A stretch of 60,269 nucleotides of DNA from Legionellales bacterium (GCA_020050595.1 JAGVKL010000059.1:1-60269), one strand, 5' to 3'. Positions 9,976 to 21,697 are shown, counted from the stretch's first letter. Numbers and translations are program-made. The notes: generated from the sequence alone by a model not told the origin.

Positions 9976-12128
9976 AAGGACTCTCTCGGTGCATGTTGCC
10001 CTTGCTTCTTACGGTACGCGAAAACAAAGGGGAATAATAAGAGAAACATAAATAATAAAACTAAACCAATAGGCCAAAATACTGGCTTATTCCACAACGC
10101 ACGTAATTGATTTCTTAACGGCACATCAATACCCATATATTTCAGTGTATTCTGAGAAATGGTATTAGCTTTCACAGGAGAAACCCATTGCTGGCTTAAG
10201 ACTAAACTTTCGCTATAAATTCCAAAAGCCCACGGTGCGTCATGCCTAACTATTTCGACCATTTGATCAATAAGCGCTTGGCGCGTTTTATCGTTGTTTC
10301 TATTTTTCATTAAATTAAATAATCGGTCATAGTTAGGATTATTATAATTAGCAGCGTTCTCCCCACCATGCGCCACTTTGCCATTTCCTCCATAAAGAAG
10401 AAACAAGAAATTTTCAGGATCAGGGTAATCCGCATTCCATGCCCAGCTAAATAATTGAGCATTACCGCTACGCATTTTTTCTTGGAAACGATTATACTGC
10501 GTTGCCCTCACATCAAGGGCAACTCCAATTCGCGCAAATTGTTTTTGCATCCAATTCAATTGCGCTTTATCATCAGGCCCGCCAGATACAGGAACATCAT
10601 AATGCAAAATTAAAGCATGTCCTGTAACAGGATTTTTACCGCCGGGATACCCCGCTTGCCTCATTAAAGCCCTGGCCACCTCAATTGATCGCCTTTTAGG
10701 CTTATCCTCTTTCCAACTATAAACATAAGGATTAATACCTTCTGCCCCTTCACGGTAACCAAAAATACCAGGGGGAATAGGCCCTTGTGCCGGCTCTCCT
10801 CGACCATTTAAAAATATCGCGATATTTTCATCGTAATTAATAGCAATTGAAATGGCTTGCCGAAGTTTTCTAGCCCGCTCACTTTTCCCACCAACCACAT
10901 TGTCGAGCATATTAAAGCCTAAGTAATAAATCGAAGGCTCCACTTGCTGCACTAAGCGCATACCTTTTGCTTCCATATCCTTGCTTAAACTTGCCATGCC
11001 GGTACTCGTAATTTGGATGGCTTTATCAAAACTATCGGTGCTAATACCCGAGGTGTCATAATAACCCTGTAAAAATTTATTCCATCGCGGGATAGATTCT
11101 TTTTCCAGGGTATAAACAGCTTTCTCGATCAGTGGTAAACGCTCACCCGCATGCTTTAAATAACCTTTCTCTTCGTCTTTTAACGATCCTTCTTTGGGAA
11201 AATAAACAGCGCGATAATGAGGATTTTTAGCTAACACCATGCGGCTATTGGGATTATTTTCAGCCATGATAAAAGGCCCCGTCCCCACAGGATACCAATC
11301 AAAACTTAAATTTTTATCATCCATGCCAGGCTCATGATAAAACCTATCAGCCTCCCAAGGTACTGGCGCGAAGAAGGGCATAGCTAACCAAAATAAAAAT
11401 TGAGGGTATAGGCCTTTAATTCTAATTTGATAGGTATAATCATCAATCTTAACCACACCTTCTAAAGGGTATTGGCGCAAATCAATAAACGATGAGGATA
11501 AGGGCAAGGTCTTACCATAATTACGAAAACCCACAATATACTCCCCCATCAAGCCATAGATAGGTGAGTTTATTTTAGGGTTAGCCAAGCGCTTGATTTC
11601 ATAAATATAATCATCGGCTTTAAGCTCACGTGTATCGGTATACTTGAAGTCAGAAAGTTCAGTAATATCGTTATCATCGAGGAAATCGGCTGACAACTGA
11701 TAATAACGATACCGGCCTTGCTCATCTTGGGCAAATGCAGGATGCGGTTGGTATAAAATCCCTGGCTGGATATGGATCGTGTAAACACTTTCAGCGACAT
11801 TGGTATTATCGGGCGTTAAAAGCTCCTTTTTTTCCTTATCAAAATAATGGATTTCTGGCATTTCTGTAGCTGTCAAAGGGACTAATTGGTAGGGGCGGGT
11901 TAAATAATCGTATTGCAAAATAGACTCATAAATCTGTGCAATAAATTGATACTCATTGGCGGAATAGGATTTAGCGGGATCGAGCGTTTTGGGTTGCTCA
12001 CTAAAGGAAGTGTAGTAGATTTTTTGCGACGATTCATTGGCAGGGTATGGGTTGTTAAAAACCCATGCGCTGGCGAATAGCGAGTGATTGAGTGAGATTA
12101 GTAGGAGTATTAGGGTGTATTTTATCAA
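9969..12128 (-). CDS. Oligopeptide-type ABC transporter substrate-binding protein (family 5) with C-terminal membrane anchor
   Basis: Periplasmic binding protein of 719 residues. A signal peptide (MIKYTLILLLISLNHSLFAS) is followed by the family-5 signature region (YYTSFSEQPKTLDPAKSYS, then the lid domain with GTGPFIMAENNPNSRMVL). The protein is longer than free DppA/OppA proteins because it ends in a hydrophobic segment (FWPIGLVLLFMFLLLFPFVF) followed by a basic tail. It is therefore probably tethered to the inner membrane at its C-terminus. It is the first gene of the transporter unit and its stop overlaps the permease start, implying translational coupling. Substrate unknown; peptides are the usual ligands of this family. 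The C-rich palindrome cluster lies directly upstream. Confidence 0.9.
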   Translation of the reverse strand: MIKYTLILLLISLNHSLFASAWVFNNPYPANESSQKIYYTSFSEQPKTLDPAKSYSANEYQFIAQIYESILQYDYLTRPYQLVPLTATEMPEIHYFDKEKKELLTPDNTNVAESVYTIHIQPGILYQPHPAFAQDEQGRYRYYQLSADFLDDNDITELSDFKYTDTRELKADDYIYEIKRLANPKINSPIYGLMGEYIVGFRNYGKTLPLSSSFIDLRQYPLEGVVKIDDYTYQIRIKGLYPQFLFWLAMPFFAPVPWEADRFYHEPGMDDKNLSFDWYPVGTGPFIMAENNPNSRMVLAKNPHYRAVYFPKEGSLKDEEKGYLKHAGERLPLIEKAVYTLEKESIPRWNKFLQGYYDTSGISTDSFDKAIQITSTGMASLSKDMEAKGMRLVQQVEPSIYYLGFNMLDNVVGGKSERARKLRQAISIAINYDENIAIFLNGRGEPAQGPIPPGIFGYREGAEGINPYVYSWKEDKPKRRSIEVARALMRQAGYPGGKNPVTGHALILHYDVPVSGGPDDKAQLNWMQKQFARIGVALDVRATQYNRFQEKMRSGNAQLFSWAWNADYPDPENFLFLLYGGNGKVAHGGENAANYNNPNYDRLFNLMKNRNNDKTRQALIDQMVEIVRHDAPWAFGIYSESLVLSQQWVSPVKANTISQNTLKYMGIDVPLRNQLRALWNKPVFWPIGLVLLFMFLLLFPFVFAYRKKQGQHAPRESLC

Positions 12129-12148
12129 TGAATTTTCCTGTGTTTTAT

Positions 12149-12329
12149 CCCCTCACCCTAACCCTCTCCCCAAAAGGGTGAGGGGACGTATGGAGGCTAA
12201 ACTTAGCTCTCGTTCATTTTCCCCCCTCCCTTTTGGGGAGAGGGCCAGGGGGAGGGGACGTATGGAGGCTAAACTTAGCTCTCGTTCATTTTCCCCTCTC
12301 CCTTTTGGGGAGAGGGCTAGGGAGAGGGG
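12149..12329. repeat. C/T-rich palindromic repeat cluster with a 72-bp direct duplication
   Basis: Three palindromic units lie between ligA and the binding-protein gene. The first has arms CCCCTCACCC (12149-12158) and GGGTGAGGGG (12176-12185). The third has arms CCCCTCTCCC and GGGAGAGGGG, ending near 12329. Units two and three sit in a 72-base direct repeat (12181-12252 and 12253-12324) that also carries an identical GTATGGAGGCTAAACTTAGC segment. This looks like a REP/MITE-type intergenic element that expanded by tandem duplication. Transcripts could fold strongly here, downstream of ligA. Confidence 0.8.
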
Positions 12330-12339
12330 CTCTGATCAC

Positions 12340-14703
<2,364 letters not shown>

Positions 14704-17700
14704 ATGCCTAAATATTCCGTCGAAGTTAATTTTGTCAATGAAGTGATTGTTGAAGTAACCAATGACGAAGAGGCTCTGCTTGATGAGGCCTTTGAGCTCA
14801 TTGATAAACCTAAATTTATAGAACTCTATCAAGCCAAATTCAGCGGTGCTACTAAAGAAGCGGCGGAAAAATGTTGGGATAATCTATTTGGTAATAATCC
14901 TATAGCGCCTGACATTGATCCAGATTGGAATTCGCCCAATCGAATGAAAAATAATCCTCATTTTCATTATTTAACCCAAGATTCCTGTAAAAAAATACTC
15001 GAACACCTTCATCTTTTTCACAATGGCATCGATTTTCAACATCTGCCTTCAGGATTTTTAATCGTTAAAAATACTACGGGAATCTGTGACGTCCTTCACT
15101 ACAGTAGCTATATCGCGACCCACCATCCCAATCCGAGCCCTTTGGCTATTGTACTAGCTGATAAAAGAAGTGAACACGGTGAATTCGATGAAAGTGGGTT
15201 TGAGCCGAAAGAAGCAGCTTGGTATGTCTTTCTTAAAACCAAACTTATTTCCAAGGGTCAACTATTTTGTACCGAGGAAGAATTACGAAAAGCTTTTATT
15301 GATTTTTCAAATACGTTACGCAAACTCGGACTTGAATTTTATGAATTAGATTTCAGTACCTGTGAGACACTGAAAGAAGATTTCCATCCCATAACGCTTT
15401 TAGGCCGTTGGCACACCGTATTAACCAACCGCCATCTTAAAAAAGAAGATTTAAAAGAGCAATGGCAAGTATTACCCCACTTACCCCTCGTTCATAGCGC
15501 TGATGCCATTCGAGCGATAACCGATCACGAAAACGAAGAGAAGCCATGTGGATTGCTTTTACCTGAAATGCGCTGTAATCACGAATTATTTGACGCTAAA
15601 CACCTTGGATTTCGTACGGTTATTCATCACAACGACATTATCGATGAAGCCATGTTTTGGCGTTATATTGCCTTCCAACCCAAACGGCGGTCAATTGAAT
15701 TTTATAGAGAAGCCTTAAAAAAAATAAACGAAATGAGTTTAGGTGGTAAGTTAAATCCTGAGTACAAAAACAATAAGGCGCTCATGTATGAGATACTTGC
15801 AGGAAGTACAACTGGCGATAATTATAGCGAGGACGAAGCGAAAGATAAAATAAATTGGGAAAATTTATGTGCAGAACTAGATGGGCGGGAAGAATTAACT
15901 CACTGGTTTTTCTTGGATTGGAGAGGTAAATCTAAAGACTTCCGCACGAGGACAGATAAAACAAAACCCAATTTAGCTTTTCTAAATATTATAGTGCAAC
16001 ATTATAAAAATAAGGCTGCTAGGTTCCTCCCTGAGATAGATCCCCACAATTTAGGAGATTGGCGCACCACCCCTTACGCTGGCGATTATCGTTTCGAAGG
16101 AATGACTGAGCTGTCCATAGGTATAGGCTTTCATGGAAATGGTGTTTATCAGGGTGCAAAATTTTATTTTAAAGAAGGAACTTGGGTTAAACTTGATCTA
16201 GTAAGCTATAGCAAATTGCAGAACTTATTTCGCCAGTATCAAATCAAAAAAAACTCGTCCAGAGAAGCCACGTCTTTTTTTTACAATACTGTCCCTCATA
16301 TCAGTACTTTTAACATCGAAACTGAAGATCATGTTAGACAACTTTTTTCTCGCGTTAGCCCTGGTATGAAGACAACGCTTTTAGAACAATGCCTAAACAT
16401 TTTTAAAGACATTGAAAAAAATGACGGGCTCACAGTCAATACGCTGCTTGAGCTTATTGACTACATAAATACCACAAATTTTGGTGAAAATCCTTTATTA
16501 GATATTCTGACTCATTTGGAAAGTAAGTTTAAGCCTTTGTTTAGAGCAGGGTACTTTGAAGAGAAAAAAGAGTTAGTTTTAAACCCCCGATTAACGCTTG
16601 TGGAAGAAGAGCTTCGACGCTATTACTTTTCCACTGATCAAAATGAGGCTATTGCTTCATTCCAACTCGCTATTCTTCGGAGAAATCCCTTTTATAATGT
16701 GGATATCATCAGCGGTCATCTAAGCAACTTAAGGCATTTGACTACTCCTGAGGATTTTACATTATTTACCCAGCGACTTGCCTCAATGTCGTCAGAACTT
16801 GCTGCCGATGCTGATAGTTTTCGACTGTTAACTAACCTTTTATGCAAGAAAAAAACCTTCGATGGTTTTAATCAAATTTTCTTACGCAATAAAATTGAAA
16901 AAAGCCCTGCGCACACCATAAAAAAATTCTTATTTTTCTTAGAAAAGTTATTGCCTTTGACTCAAGTTCCCCTGGCGGTTGAGACAATTGCCTTACAAGA
17001 AGCGATCGCGAGTATCGTGCTTAATAGTGATGAATCCTCTTTAACTGCAGAGGCTTACAAAGAATTTATCCGTCAAATCAATGCGGTTGCAACAACTCAT
17101 CCCCACGTCCAAAGCCATTTATTGGGCGCTATACAATACGTACCTGGAAAACATACGGCTGCTTATTTTGAACATGTAACTCAATACATTAAAGCCACCG
17201 CATCGCTTGCTCAGTTATTACCCCCAGGTACTGATGAGCTATCCAAAGATAATATGTTAGTTTTCTACTCTTTATTAGCTAATTGCCACAAAAAACCGCA
17301 GGAGCTGGTTAGTTTACTCAAAGAGGTTAATAAGCTAACTGACCCCGCTCAAAAATACTTCATGCTCGTTTTCATTAGTAGACTGCTGGATAATCAGCAA
17401 TCCCTTGAAGGATTGGGCGAACTAATTGGGAAATTTATTGGACAACCTACGCTTTTTACAACGTTTCAATCCCATTGTAACACCCCGCCATACCCAAGCA
17501 TCAGCAATCTATTAACTTGGCTCCAAGGAGATTCGTTTGAAAGTGATTACAAAGCATTCAGCTTAAAACCCCATGGAGATAGGCGCCTAGATTTTGCGTT
17601 TCAAAGTGAAAAATATAAATCACAACGATCTAAATTCGTTGGACTAGAACCCCGTGGTTTATTTACTGACGAATTGGCTGATGAATTTTCTCAGCAACTT

Positions 17701-20058
17701 ACTGCGAACCGTGAAAAAACCATGGCTGAACTGCTTGAAGCACTTTTGCCGCTTAAAGAAAGAGCTAGATCAGCTCCCCTAACTCACCGTGAGTTGCTAA
17801 GCTTACTATGTCTAACCGCGGAAGTACTCGCACGTACTTCTACGCAAAAAGATGATCAAACACCACCGCAATTAATTAGCCAAGAATTAAACACTACACA
17901 AATCATGGCTCTTTATGCCATGTTGACCAACCCGAAAAATAAAGTCATTAGCGAAATTGAGACCGGTGAAGGTAAATCAAGAATCATGATGGTCCTCGCT
18001 GCTTGCCAAGCGATGCAAGGAAAGACCGTAGATTTCATTACCAGTGATATGCAATTAGCCGAGCGGGACTATTTAACGTATAAACAATTTTTTACTGCTT
18101 TAGGTATTCGCTCCAGTATTATTTCTTTAGCTACCCCGAAAGAATTATATCAATTCGGCGGTGTCAATTTTTCCGACAACAATCAACTACCACTTTTACG
18201 AAATAAAAGCGATGTCATGGGCGAATCTTCAGCTTACTTGGCAAAAGAAGTTAGCGACCGATGTTTATTGGTTGACGAAGTCGATACGTTTAAAGATAGC
18301 CGCAGTAAAGATCCACGAAATTTTGCTACCTCTTCAAAACAGTCAGCCGGCTTCGTTTGGATTTACCCTCTATTAATGCGATACATTCAGAGCGGTAAAT
18401 CGCATGAGAATATCGATGCCTTTATCAATTACGTCAAAACCAACGATGCAGTCCTTCAACACCAGGCTAATCTTGCAACATTGCATGAAGAAAACCCCCA
18501 TCAAATCAAAACATGGCTGAATGCGGCTTATATCGCATCGCAGATGCAAGTAGACATGGATTATAAAATCACACCCGCCGATGAGGATAAATTATTTGCG
18601 GTACGAGACCATGAAGGTCACACACGCTATTCACGTAAAGTGTTAGTTTTAGATAACGGCCGGCCTATGGAAGGTAGTACTTTTTCCGATGGTGTGCACC
18701 AATGCCTTTGCGCCAAAGAAAATTTAAGAGTGGGGCAAGAAGCGTTTGTTATTCCTCCTGAGAATCGAACAAAACGTTCGTCCTATCCACGAACGTTTAT
18801 GGCCACTTATGGCAAGCTTTTTGGCGTAAGCGGAACTACACGAAGTGCAGCAGCGCGCGAAAAACCCGACACGATTAATTACGACGACTATAGCTATTTA
18901 ATTGTGCCTCGCGAAAAGCAATTAATTCGCGACGATAAAAATACGTGGCTAGCAAAAGATCAAAAACAACAAATTCTATTTTTAAAACGGGCCATAACGG
19001 AAAAATTAAAAAAAGGGCTGCCGGTTTTACTCATATGCAGTGACGATAAGCAAAGCTTTGAACTGCACATGGCGCTAACAAGCGATAAAAAGTTTATGGC
19101 CCTATTTACTAAAGTCCAACGGGTCCATGCTTTAACGCCGTCTGATGAGGAAAAAGAAGCGATAGCTAGTGCTGGACAACCTGGTATTTTAACCATCTCT
19201 ACAGCAGGCATGTTTGGACGCGGCGTAGATATCAATGCTAGTAATCTATTTGTGATATCAGCTTATGTGCCTACTCTAGAAGATGAAAAACAAATAAAAG
19301 GGCGTACAGCCAGGGCAGGAAAGCCCGGTGAATTTCGCATGATTTTAAATGCAGCAGAGCCGACTGCCGCGATACGCGCTACTCATAATATTGACAACGA
19401 AGTCTCTCATCTTCAAAAAGCCAGAGCCCTCCAAGCAGTTTTTGAAGAAGAAATATGCTCGCTTTATGCCTTCTTCTTAGAAGACGTCACGCAACATTTT
19501 TTAACAGGCTATGCCACCACAGCCGAAGCAGAAAAGAAGGCCCTTTTAAATAAATGGCTTGAGTTTTTAAGTGCTATGCAAAAAGACTGGAACCTTAAGG
19601 CCCCATCGCTTAAGGCTTACGTAGAAAAAGAGGATAAAGAAGGCTTTACTAAGGCTTTTAATGAATTTATGGACAAATGGTTAGCTTTGAAGCCCGTTTA
19701 TGCATCCTCAAAGCCGGTTAAAGCGCTCGAGGCATCGCAGATTTCTAAAATTTATACAGGATTAGTAAGCCAAAAAAGCTTTTTTACCCATCAGTCCCAC
19801 ACCATAAAAAAACAAGCGCAGTACGATGTTGCCGACGATGGGCAAGCAAGGATATACACACGTTTATTTGCCCAGACCATAGCGTCTCTCAAAGGAGACC
19901 GGCAGTTTTTTGCCAATTTTAAAGCGTGGCGAGAGGGTCGCGGTGTATTATTTGCAGATTTACAAGCCGTTTTAAGAGGGGAGCGACCGTTATTTGCTAA
20001 CTTAATAGCAACCATTAAAAGCTTATTTCCCTCCAAGGAATCAAAACCATCCCCTTAA
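14704..20058 (+). CDS. Giant protein (1784 aa) with a SecA-type DEAD motor domain; putative effector or specialised motor
   Basis: Roughly residues 1060-1600 match the SecA/superfamily 2 motor. Walker A is ETGEGKS (K1091), Walker B is LLVDEVDTF (D1191, E1192), a SecA-like motif V is GMFGRGVDI (about 1505-1510), and motif VI is QIKGRTARAGKPGEF (R1534 onward). Every expected catalytic residue is present, so ATP hydrolysis is likely. The first 1000 residues are unrelated to SecA as far as I can see: no signal peptide or membrane segment, and mostly alpha-helical. The zinc-binding SecB tail of SecA is absent. The C-terminus carries four 14-residue repeats. It is far longer than SecA (about 900), so it is not the housekeeping translocase. 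The gene is monocistronic with its own promoter. Large SecA-like proteins occur in Legionellales, but I know of no established function, and the effector idea is inference. Confidence 0.85.
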   Translation: MPKYSVEVNFVNEVIVEVTNDEEALLDEAFELIDKPKFIELYQAKFSGATKEAAEKCWDNLFGNNPIAPDIDPDWNSPNRMKNNPHFHYLTQDSCKKILEHLHLFHNGIDFQHLPSGFLIVKNTTGICDVLHYSSYIATHHPNPSPLAIVLADKRSEHGEFDESGFEPKEAAWYVFLKTKLISKGQLFCTEEELRKAFIDFSNTLRKLGLEFYELDFSTCETLKEDFHPITLLGRWHTVLTNRHLKKEDLKEQWQVLPHLPLVHSADAIRAITDHENEEKPCGLLLPEMRCNHELFDAKHLGFRTVIHHNDIIDEAMFWRYIAFQPKRRSIEFYREALKKINEMSLGGKLNPEYKNNKALMYEILAGSTTGDNYSEDEAKDKINWENLCAELDGREELTHWFFLDWRGKSKDFRTRTDKTKPNLAFLNIIVQHYKNKAARFLPEIDPHNLGDWRTTPYAGDYRFEGMTELSIGIGFHGNGVYQGAKFYFKEGTWVKLDLVSYSKLQNLFRQYQIKKNSSREATSFFYNTVPHISTFNIETEDHVRQLFSRVSPGMKTTLLEQCLNIFKDIEKNDGLTVNTLLELIDYINTTNFGENPLLDILTHLESKFKPLFRAGYFEEKKELVLNPRLTLVEEELRRYYFSTDQNEAIASFQLAILRRNPFYNVDIISGHLSNLRHLTTPEDFTLFTQRLASMSSELAADADSFRLLTNLLCKKKTFDGFNQIFLRNKIEKSPAHTIKKFLFFLEKLLPLTQVPLAVETIALQEAIASIVLNSDESSLTAEAYKEFIRQINAVATTHPHVQSHLLGAIQYVPGKHTAAYFEHVTQYIKATASLAQLLPPGTDELSKDNMLVFYSLLANCHKKPQELVSLLKEVNKLTDPAQKYFMLVFISRLLDNQQSLEGLGELIGKFIGQPTLFTTFQSHCNTPPYPSISNLLTWLQGDSFESDYKAFSLKPHGDRRLDFAFQSEKYKSQRSKFVGLEPRGLFTDELADEFSQQLTANREKTMAELLEALLPLKERARSAPLTHRELLSLLCLTAEVLARTSTQKDDQTPPQLISQELNTTQIMALYAMLTNPKNKVISEIETGEGKSRIMMVLAACQAMQGKTVDFITSDMQLAERDYLTYKQFFTALGIRSSIISLATPKELYQFGGVNFSDNNQLPLLRNKSDVMGESSAYLAKEVSDRCLLVDEVDTFKDSRSKDPRNFATSSKQSAGFVWIYPLLMRYIQSGKSHENIDAFINYVKTNDAVLQHQANLATLHEENPHQIKTWLNAAYIASQMQVDMDYKITPADEDKLFAVRDHEGHTRYSRKVLVLDNGRPMEGSTFSDGVHQCLCAKENLRVGQEAFVIPPENRTKRSSYPRTFMATYGKLFGVSGTTRSAAAREKPDTINYDDYSYLIVPREKQLIRDDKNTWLAKDQKQQILFLKRAITEKLKKGLPVLLICSDDKQSFELHMALTSDKKFMALFTKVQRVHALTPSDEEKEAIASAGQPGILTISTAGMFGRGVDINASNLFVISAYVPTLEDEKQIKGRTARAGKPGEFRMILNAAEPTAAIRATHNIDNEVSHLQKARALQAVFEEEICSLYAFFLEDVTQHFLTGYATTAEAEKKALLNKWLEFLSAMQKDWNLKAPSLKAYVEKEDKEGFTKAFNEFMDKWLALKPVYASSKPVKALEASQISKIYTGLVSQKSFFTHQSHTIKKQAQYDVADDGQARIYTRLFAQTIASLKGDRQFFANFKAWREGRGVLFADLQAVLRGERPLFANLIATIKSLFPSKESKPSP
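19864..20031 (+). repeat. Four in-frame 42-bp (14-residue) repeats at the end of the SecA-like gene
   Basis: Four consecutive 14-residue units start at 19864, 19906, 19948 and 19990: LFAQTIASLKGDRQ, FFANFKAWREGRGV, LFADLQAVLRGERP and LFANLIATIKSLFP. The pattern is (L/F)FA followed by an amphipathic stretch and a charged G-x-R turn. DNA identity between units is low, so this is an old repeat held by protein-level selection, probably a helical or solenoid tail. Confidence 0.7.
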
Positions 20059-20093
20059 CGTAGGATGGCAGGCGTGAATCTATTCATTTGAAT

Positions 20094-20123
20094 TTTCAAA
20101 AGACCCTAAAATTCCCGTATAAT
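20094..20123 (+). promoter_or_regulatory. Probable rmuC promoter
   Basis: TTTCAA (20094-20099), an 18-base spacer and a perfect TATAAT (20118-20123) lie 33 bases before the rmuC ATG. The -35 box is weak. Confidence 0.5.
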
Positions 20124-20156
20124 AGGCCAAATAATCTTATTTGAGCCCACCTTATA

Positions 20157-21377
20157 ATGATCAATTTATCCTACATTCTAATACTTCTCAGCAGCTTTCA
20201 ATTTATTTTCTTAGTTGGGCTATTCCTACGTCAAGCCAAACAACGCTCTGCAGCAATTGAGCATCATGACAAATTGCAACAGGCGGTTACAAAACAATTA
20301 CATCAATTACAACTTGAACTACAACAAGCCTATCAAATAAGCCAACAAGCCATTCATGAAAAAATCACCCAGGGGCAACTGACTAGTCAGCAACTGATTA
20401 CCGAAACAACGCAGCGTCAAATGGGGGATGTACGAGAGCAAATTAATCACAGTTTTAAACAACACGCAGGTGCCCTCACCTCGCACCTTCAAACCTTAAC
20501 CGAAGAAATTCGTAATCATTTGCATAGCTTAACATTGCAGGTCAATAACCGACTGACCGAAGGATTTGAAAAAACATCCTCCACGTTTACCGACGTGGTA
20601 AGACGATTGACCATTATTGACGAAGCGCAAAAACAAATTACCGAATTATCTTCTCATGTCGTCAGTTTACAAGATGTCTTAATTGATAAACGCGCCCGGG
20701 GAGCCTTTGGCGAAGTACAATTATCAGCACTCATCGGTAATATGATCCCAAGCACCCATTACAGCATGCAGCATACGTTAAGCAATGGCAAACGGGCAGA
20801 CTGTATTCTATTTCTACCAGAACCTACGGGTAATGTAATTATTGACGCTAAATTCCCATTGGAAACGTATCAAAAGCTAATGAATAATGACGGCTCATCC
20901 GAACGCAAAGCATTACAGCAGCAATTCCGCCAGGATTTACAAAAACACATCAAAGATATTGCTGAAAAATATATCATTCCTAATGAAACGACCGACGGTG
21001 CGGTTATGTTCATCCCCGCAGAAGCCATTTTTGCTGAAATTCATGCCAATTATCCTGATATTATCGCCTTATCCCAGCGCCTAAAGGTATGGATTGTATC
21101 GCCTAGCACGCTTATGGCCGTCTTAACCACGGCCCGCGCTGTATTGAAAGACGATGCTACTCGAAAACAAGTCCACATTATTCAACAACATTTACAAGCC
21201 TTAGCCAATGATTTTCAGCGGTTTGAAAAACGCATGGATAATCTCTCAAAACATATCGATCAAGCACACAAAGATGTTAATGAAGTGAATACCTCTGCGA
21301 AAAAAATTACTCAACGCTTTCAAAAAATTGAAGCAGTGGAGTTAGAAAAGCAAGATGTTGTATTGATTGAAGAATAA
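20157..21377 (+). CDS. rmuC: RmuC family protein, putative DNA-recombination limiting nuclease-like factor
   Basis: Protein of 406 residues with an N-terminal membrane helix (LILLSSFQFIFLVGLF), a coiled coil to about residue 150 that is very rich in Q and H, and the RmuC domain. The diagnostic stretch is RGAFGEVQLSALIGNMIP, followed by ADCILFLPEPTGNVIIDAKFPLETY and VMFIPAEAIFAEI. In E. coli RmuC suppresses inversions at short inverted repeats; the D/E-x-K-like motif IIDAKFP fits a restriction-nuclease-like fold. It is inner-membrane anchored with the domain in the cytoplasm. Monocistronic, after the giant gene. The inverted-repeat cluster directly downstream is a curious neighbour given the known role. 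Confidence 0.92.
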   Translation: MINLSYILILLSSFQFIFLVGLFLRQAKQRSAAIEHHDKLQQAVTKQLHQLQLELQQAYQISQQAIHEKITQGQLTSQQLITETTQRQMGDVREQINHSFKQHAGALTSHLQTLTEEIRNHLHSLTLQVNNRLTEGFEKTSSTFTDVVRRLTIIDEAQKQITELSSHVVSLQDVLIDKRARGAFGEVQLSALIGNMIPSTHYSMQHTLSNGKRADCILFLPEPTGNVIIDAKFPLETYQKLMNNDGSSERKALQQQFRQDLQKHIKDIAEKYIIPNETTDGAVMFIPAEAIFAEIHANYPDIIALSQRLKVWIVSPSTLMAVLTTARAVLKDDATRKQVHIIQQHLQALANDFQRFEKRMDNLSKHIDQAHKDVNEVNTSAKKITQRFQKIEAVELEKQDVVLIEE

Positions 21378-21420
21378 CTTAGAGCGTACGCATGAATTAC
21401 ATGGCTGGTTAACTTTTCCG

Positions 21421-21596
21421 CTCCCTAACGGTCGCGGTTCGGGGCTTCCGCAGGTCTCATGTTACTTTTCCACTCCCTAACGGTCGTGGTTCGGAGCTTC
21501 GCAGATCTCATGTTACTTTTCCACTTCCTAACGGTCGTGGTTCGGGGCTTCGCAGATCTCATGTTACTTTTCCACTCCCTAACGGTCGTGGTTCGG
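21421..21596. repeat. Four tandem copies of a 51-52 bp unit
   Basis: The unit CT(C/T)CCTAACGGTCG(T/C)GG starts at 21421, 21473, 21524 and 21575. Each is followed by GTTCGG(G/A)GCTTC, CAGATCTCATG and TTACTTTTCC. The last copy is truncated after TTCGG. Copies differ by only a few bases. They are contiguous without unique spacers, so this is a tandem array and not CRISPR. Confidence 0.85.
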
Positions 21597-21607
21597 TTTT
21601 AAGCGAC

Positions 21608-21658
21608 TTGATTTTTCTGCCCAGGCGCTTTTAAAAAGCGCCTGGGCAGAAAAATCAA
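21608..21658. repeat. 51-base palindrome with 25-bp perfect arms
   Basis: Left arm 21608-21632 and right arm 21634-21658 are exact reverse complements around a single base at 21633. The core is CTGCCCAGGCGC with its complement. The run of T lies before the stem and the run of A after it on both strands, which is the reverse of an intrinsic terminator, so cruciform or mobile-element remnant fits better. Confidence 0.8.
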
Positions 21659-21663
21659 ATGAT

Positions 21664-21697
21664 CAAAAATAGCATTTTGAAGTATCTTGGGTATATA
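21664..21697. repeat. Truncated R1 palindromic element (copy A)
   Basis: Carries the R1 loop and one full arm (TTTTGAAGTATCTTGGGTAT) but only five bases of the other arm. The same element occurs complete at 49772-49825 and 51208-51257. It lies just upstream of the Cys-rich gene at 21734. Confidence 0.75.

Noticed and set aside
21421-21596. Possible CRISPR array
   Set aside because: The 51-52 bp units follow each other directly without unique spacers and no cas gene is present, so it is a plain tandem repeat.
21608-21658. Intrinsic terminator of rmuC
   Set aside because: The stem is strong, but the T run comes before the stem and the A run after it on both strands.
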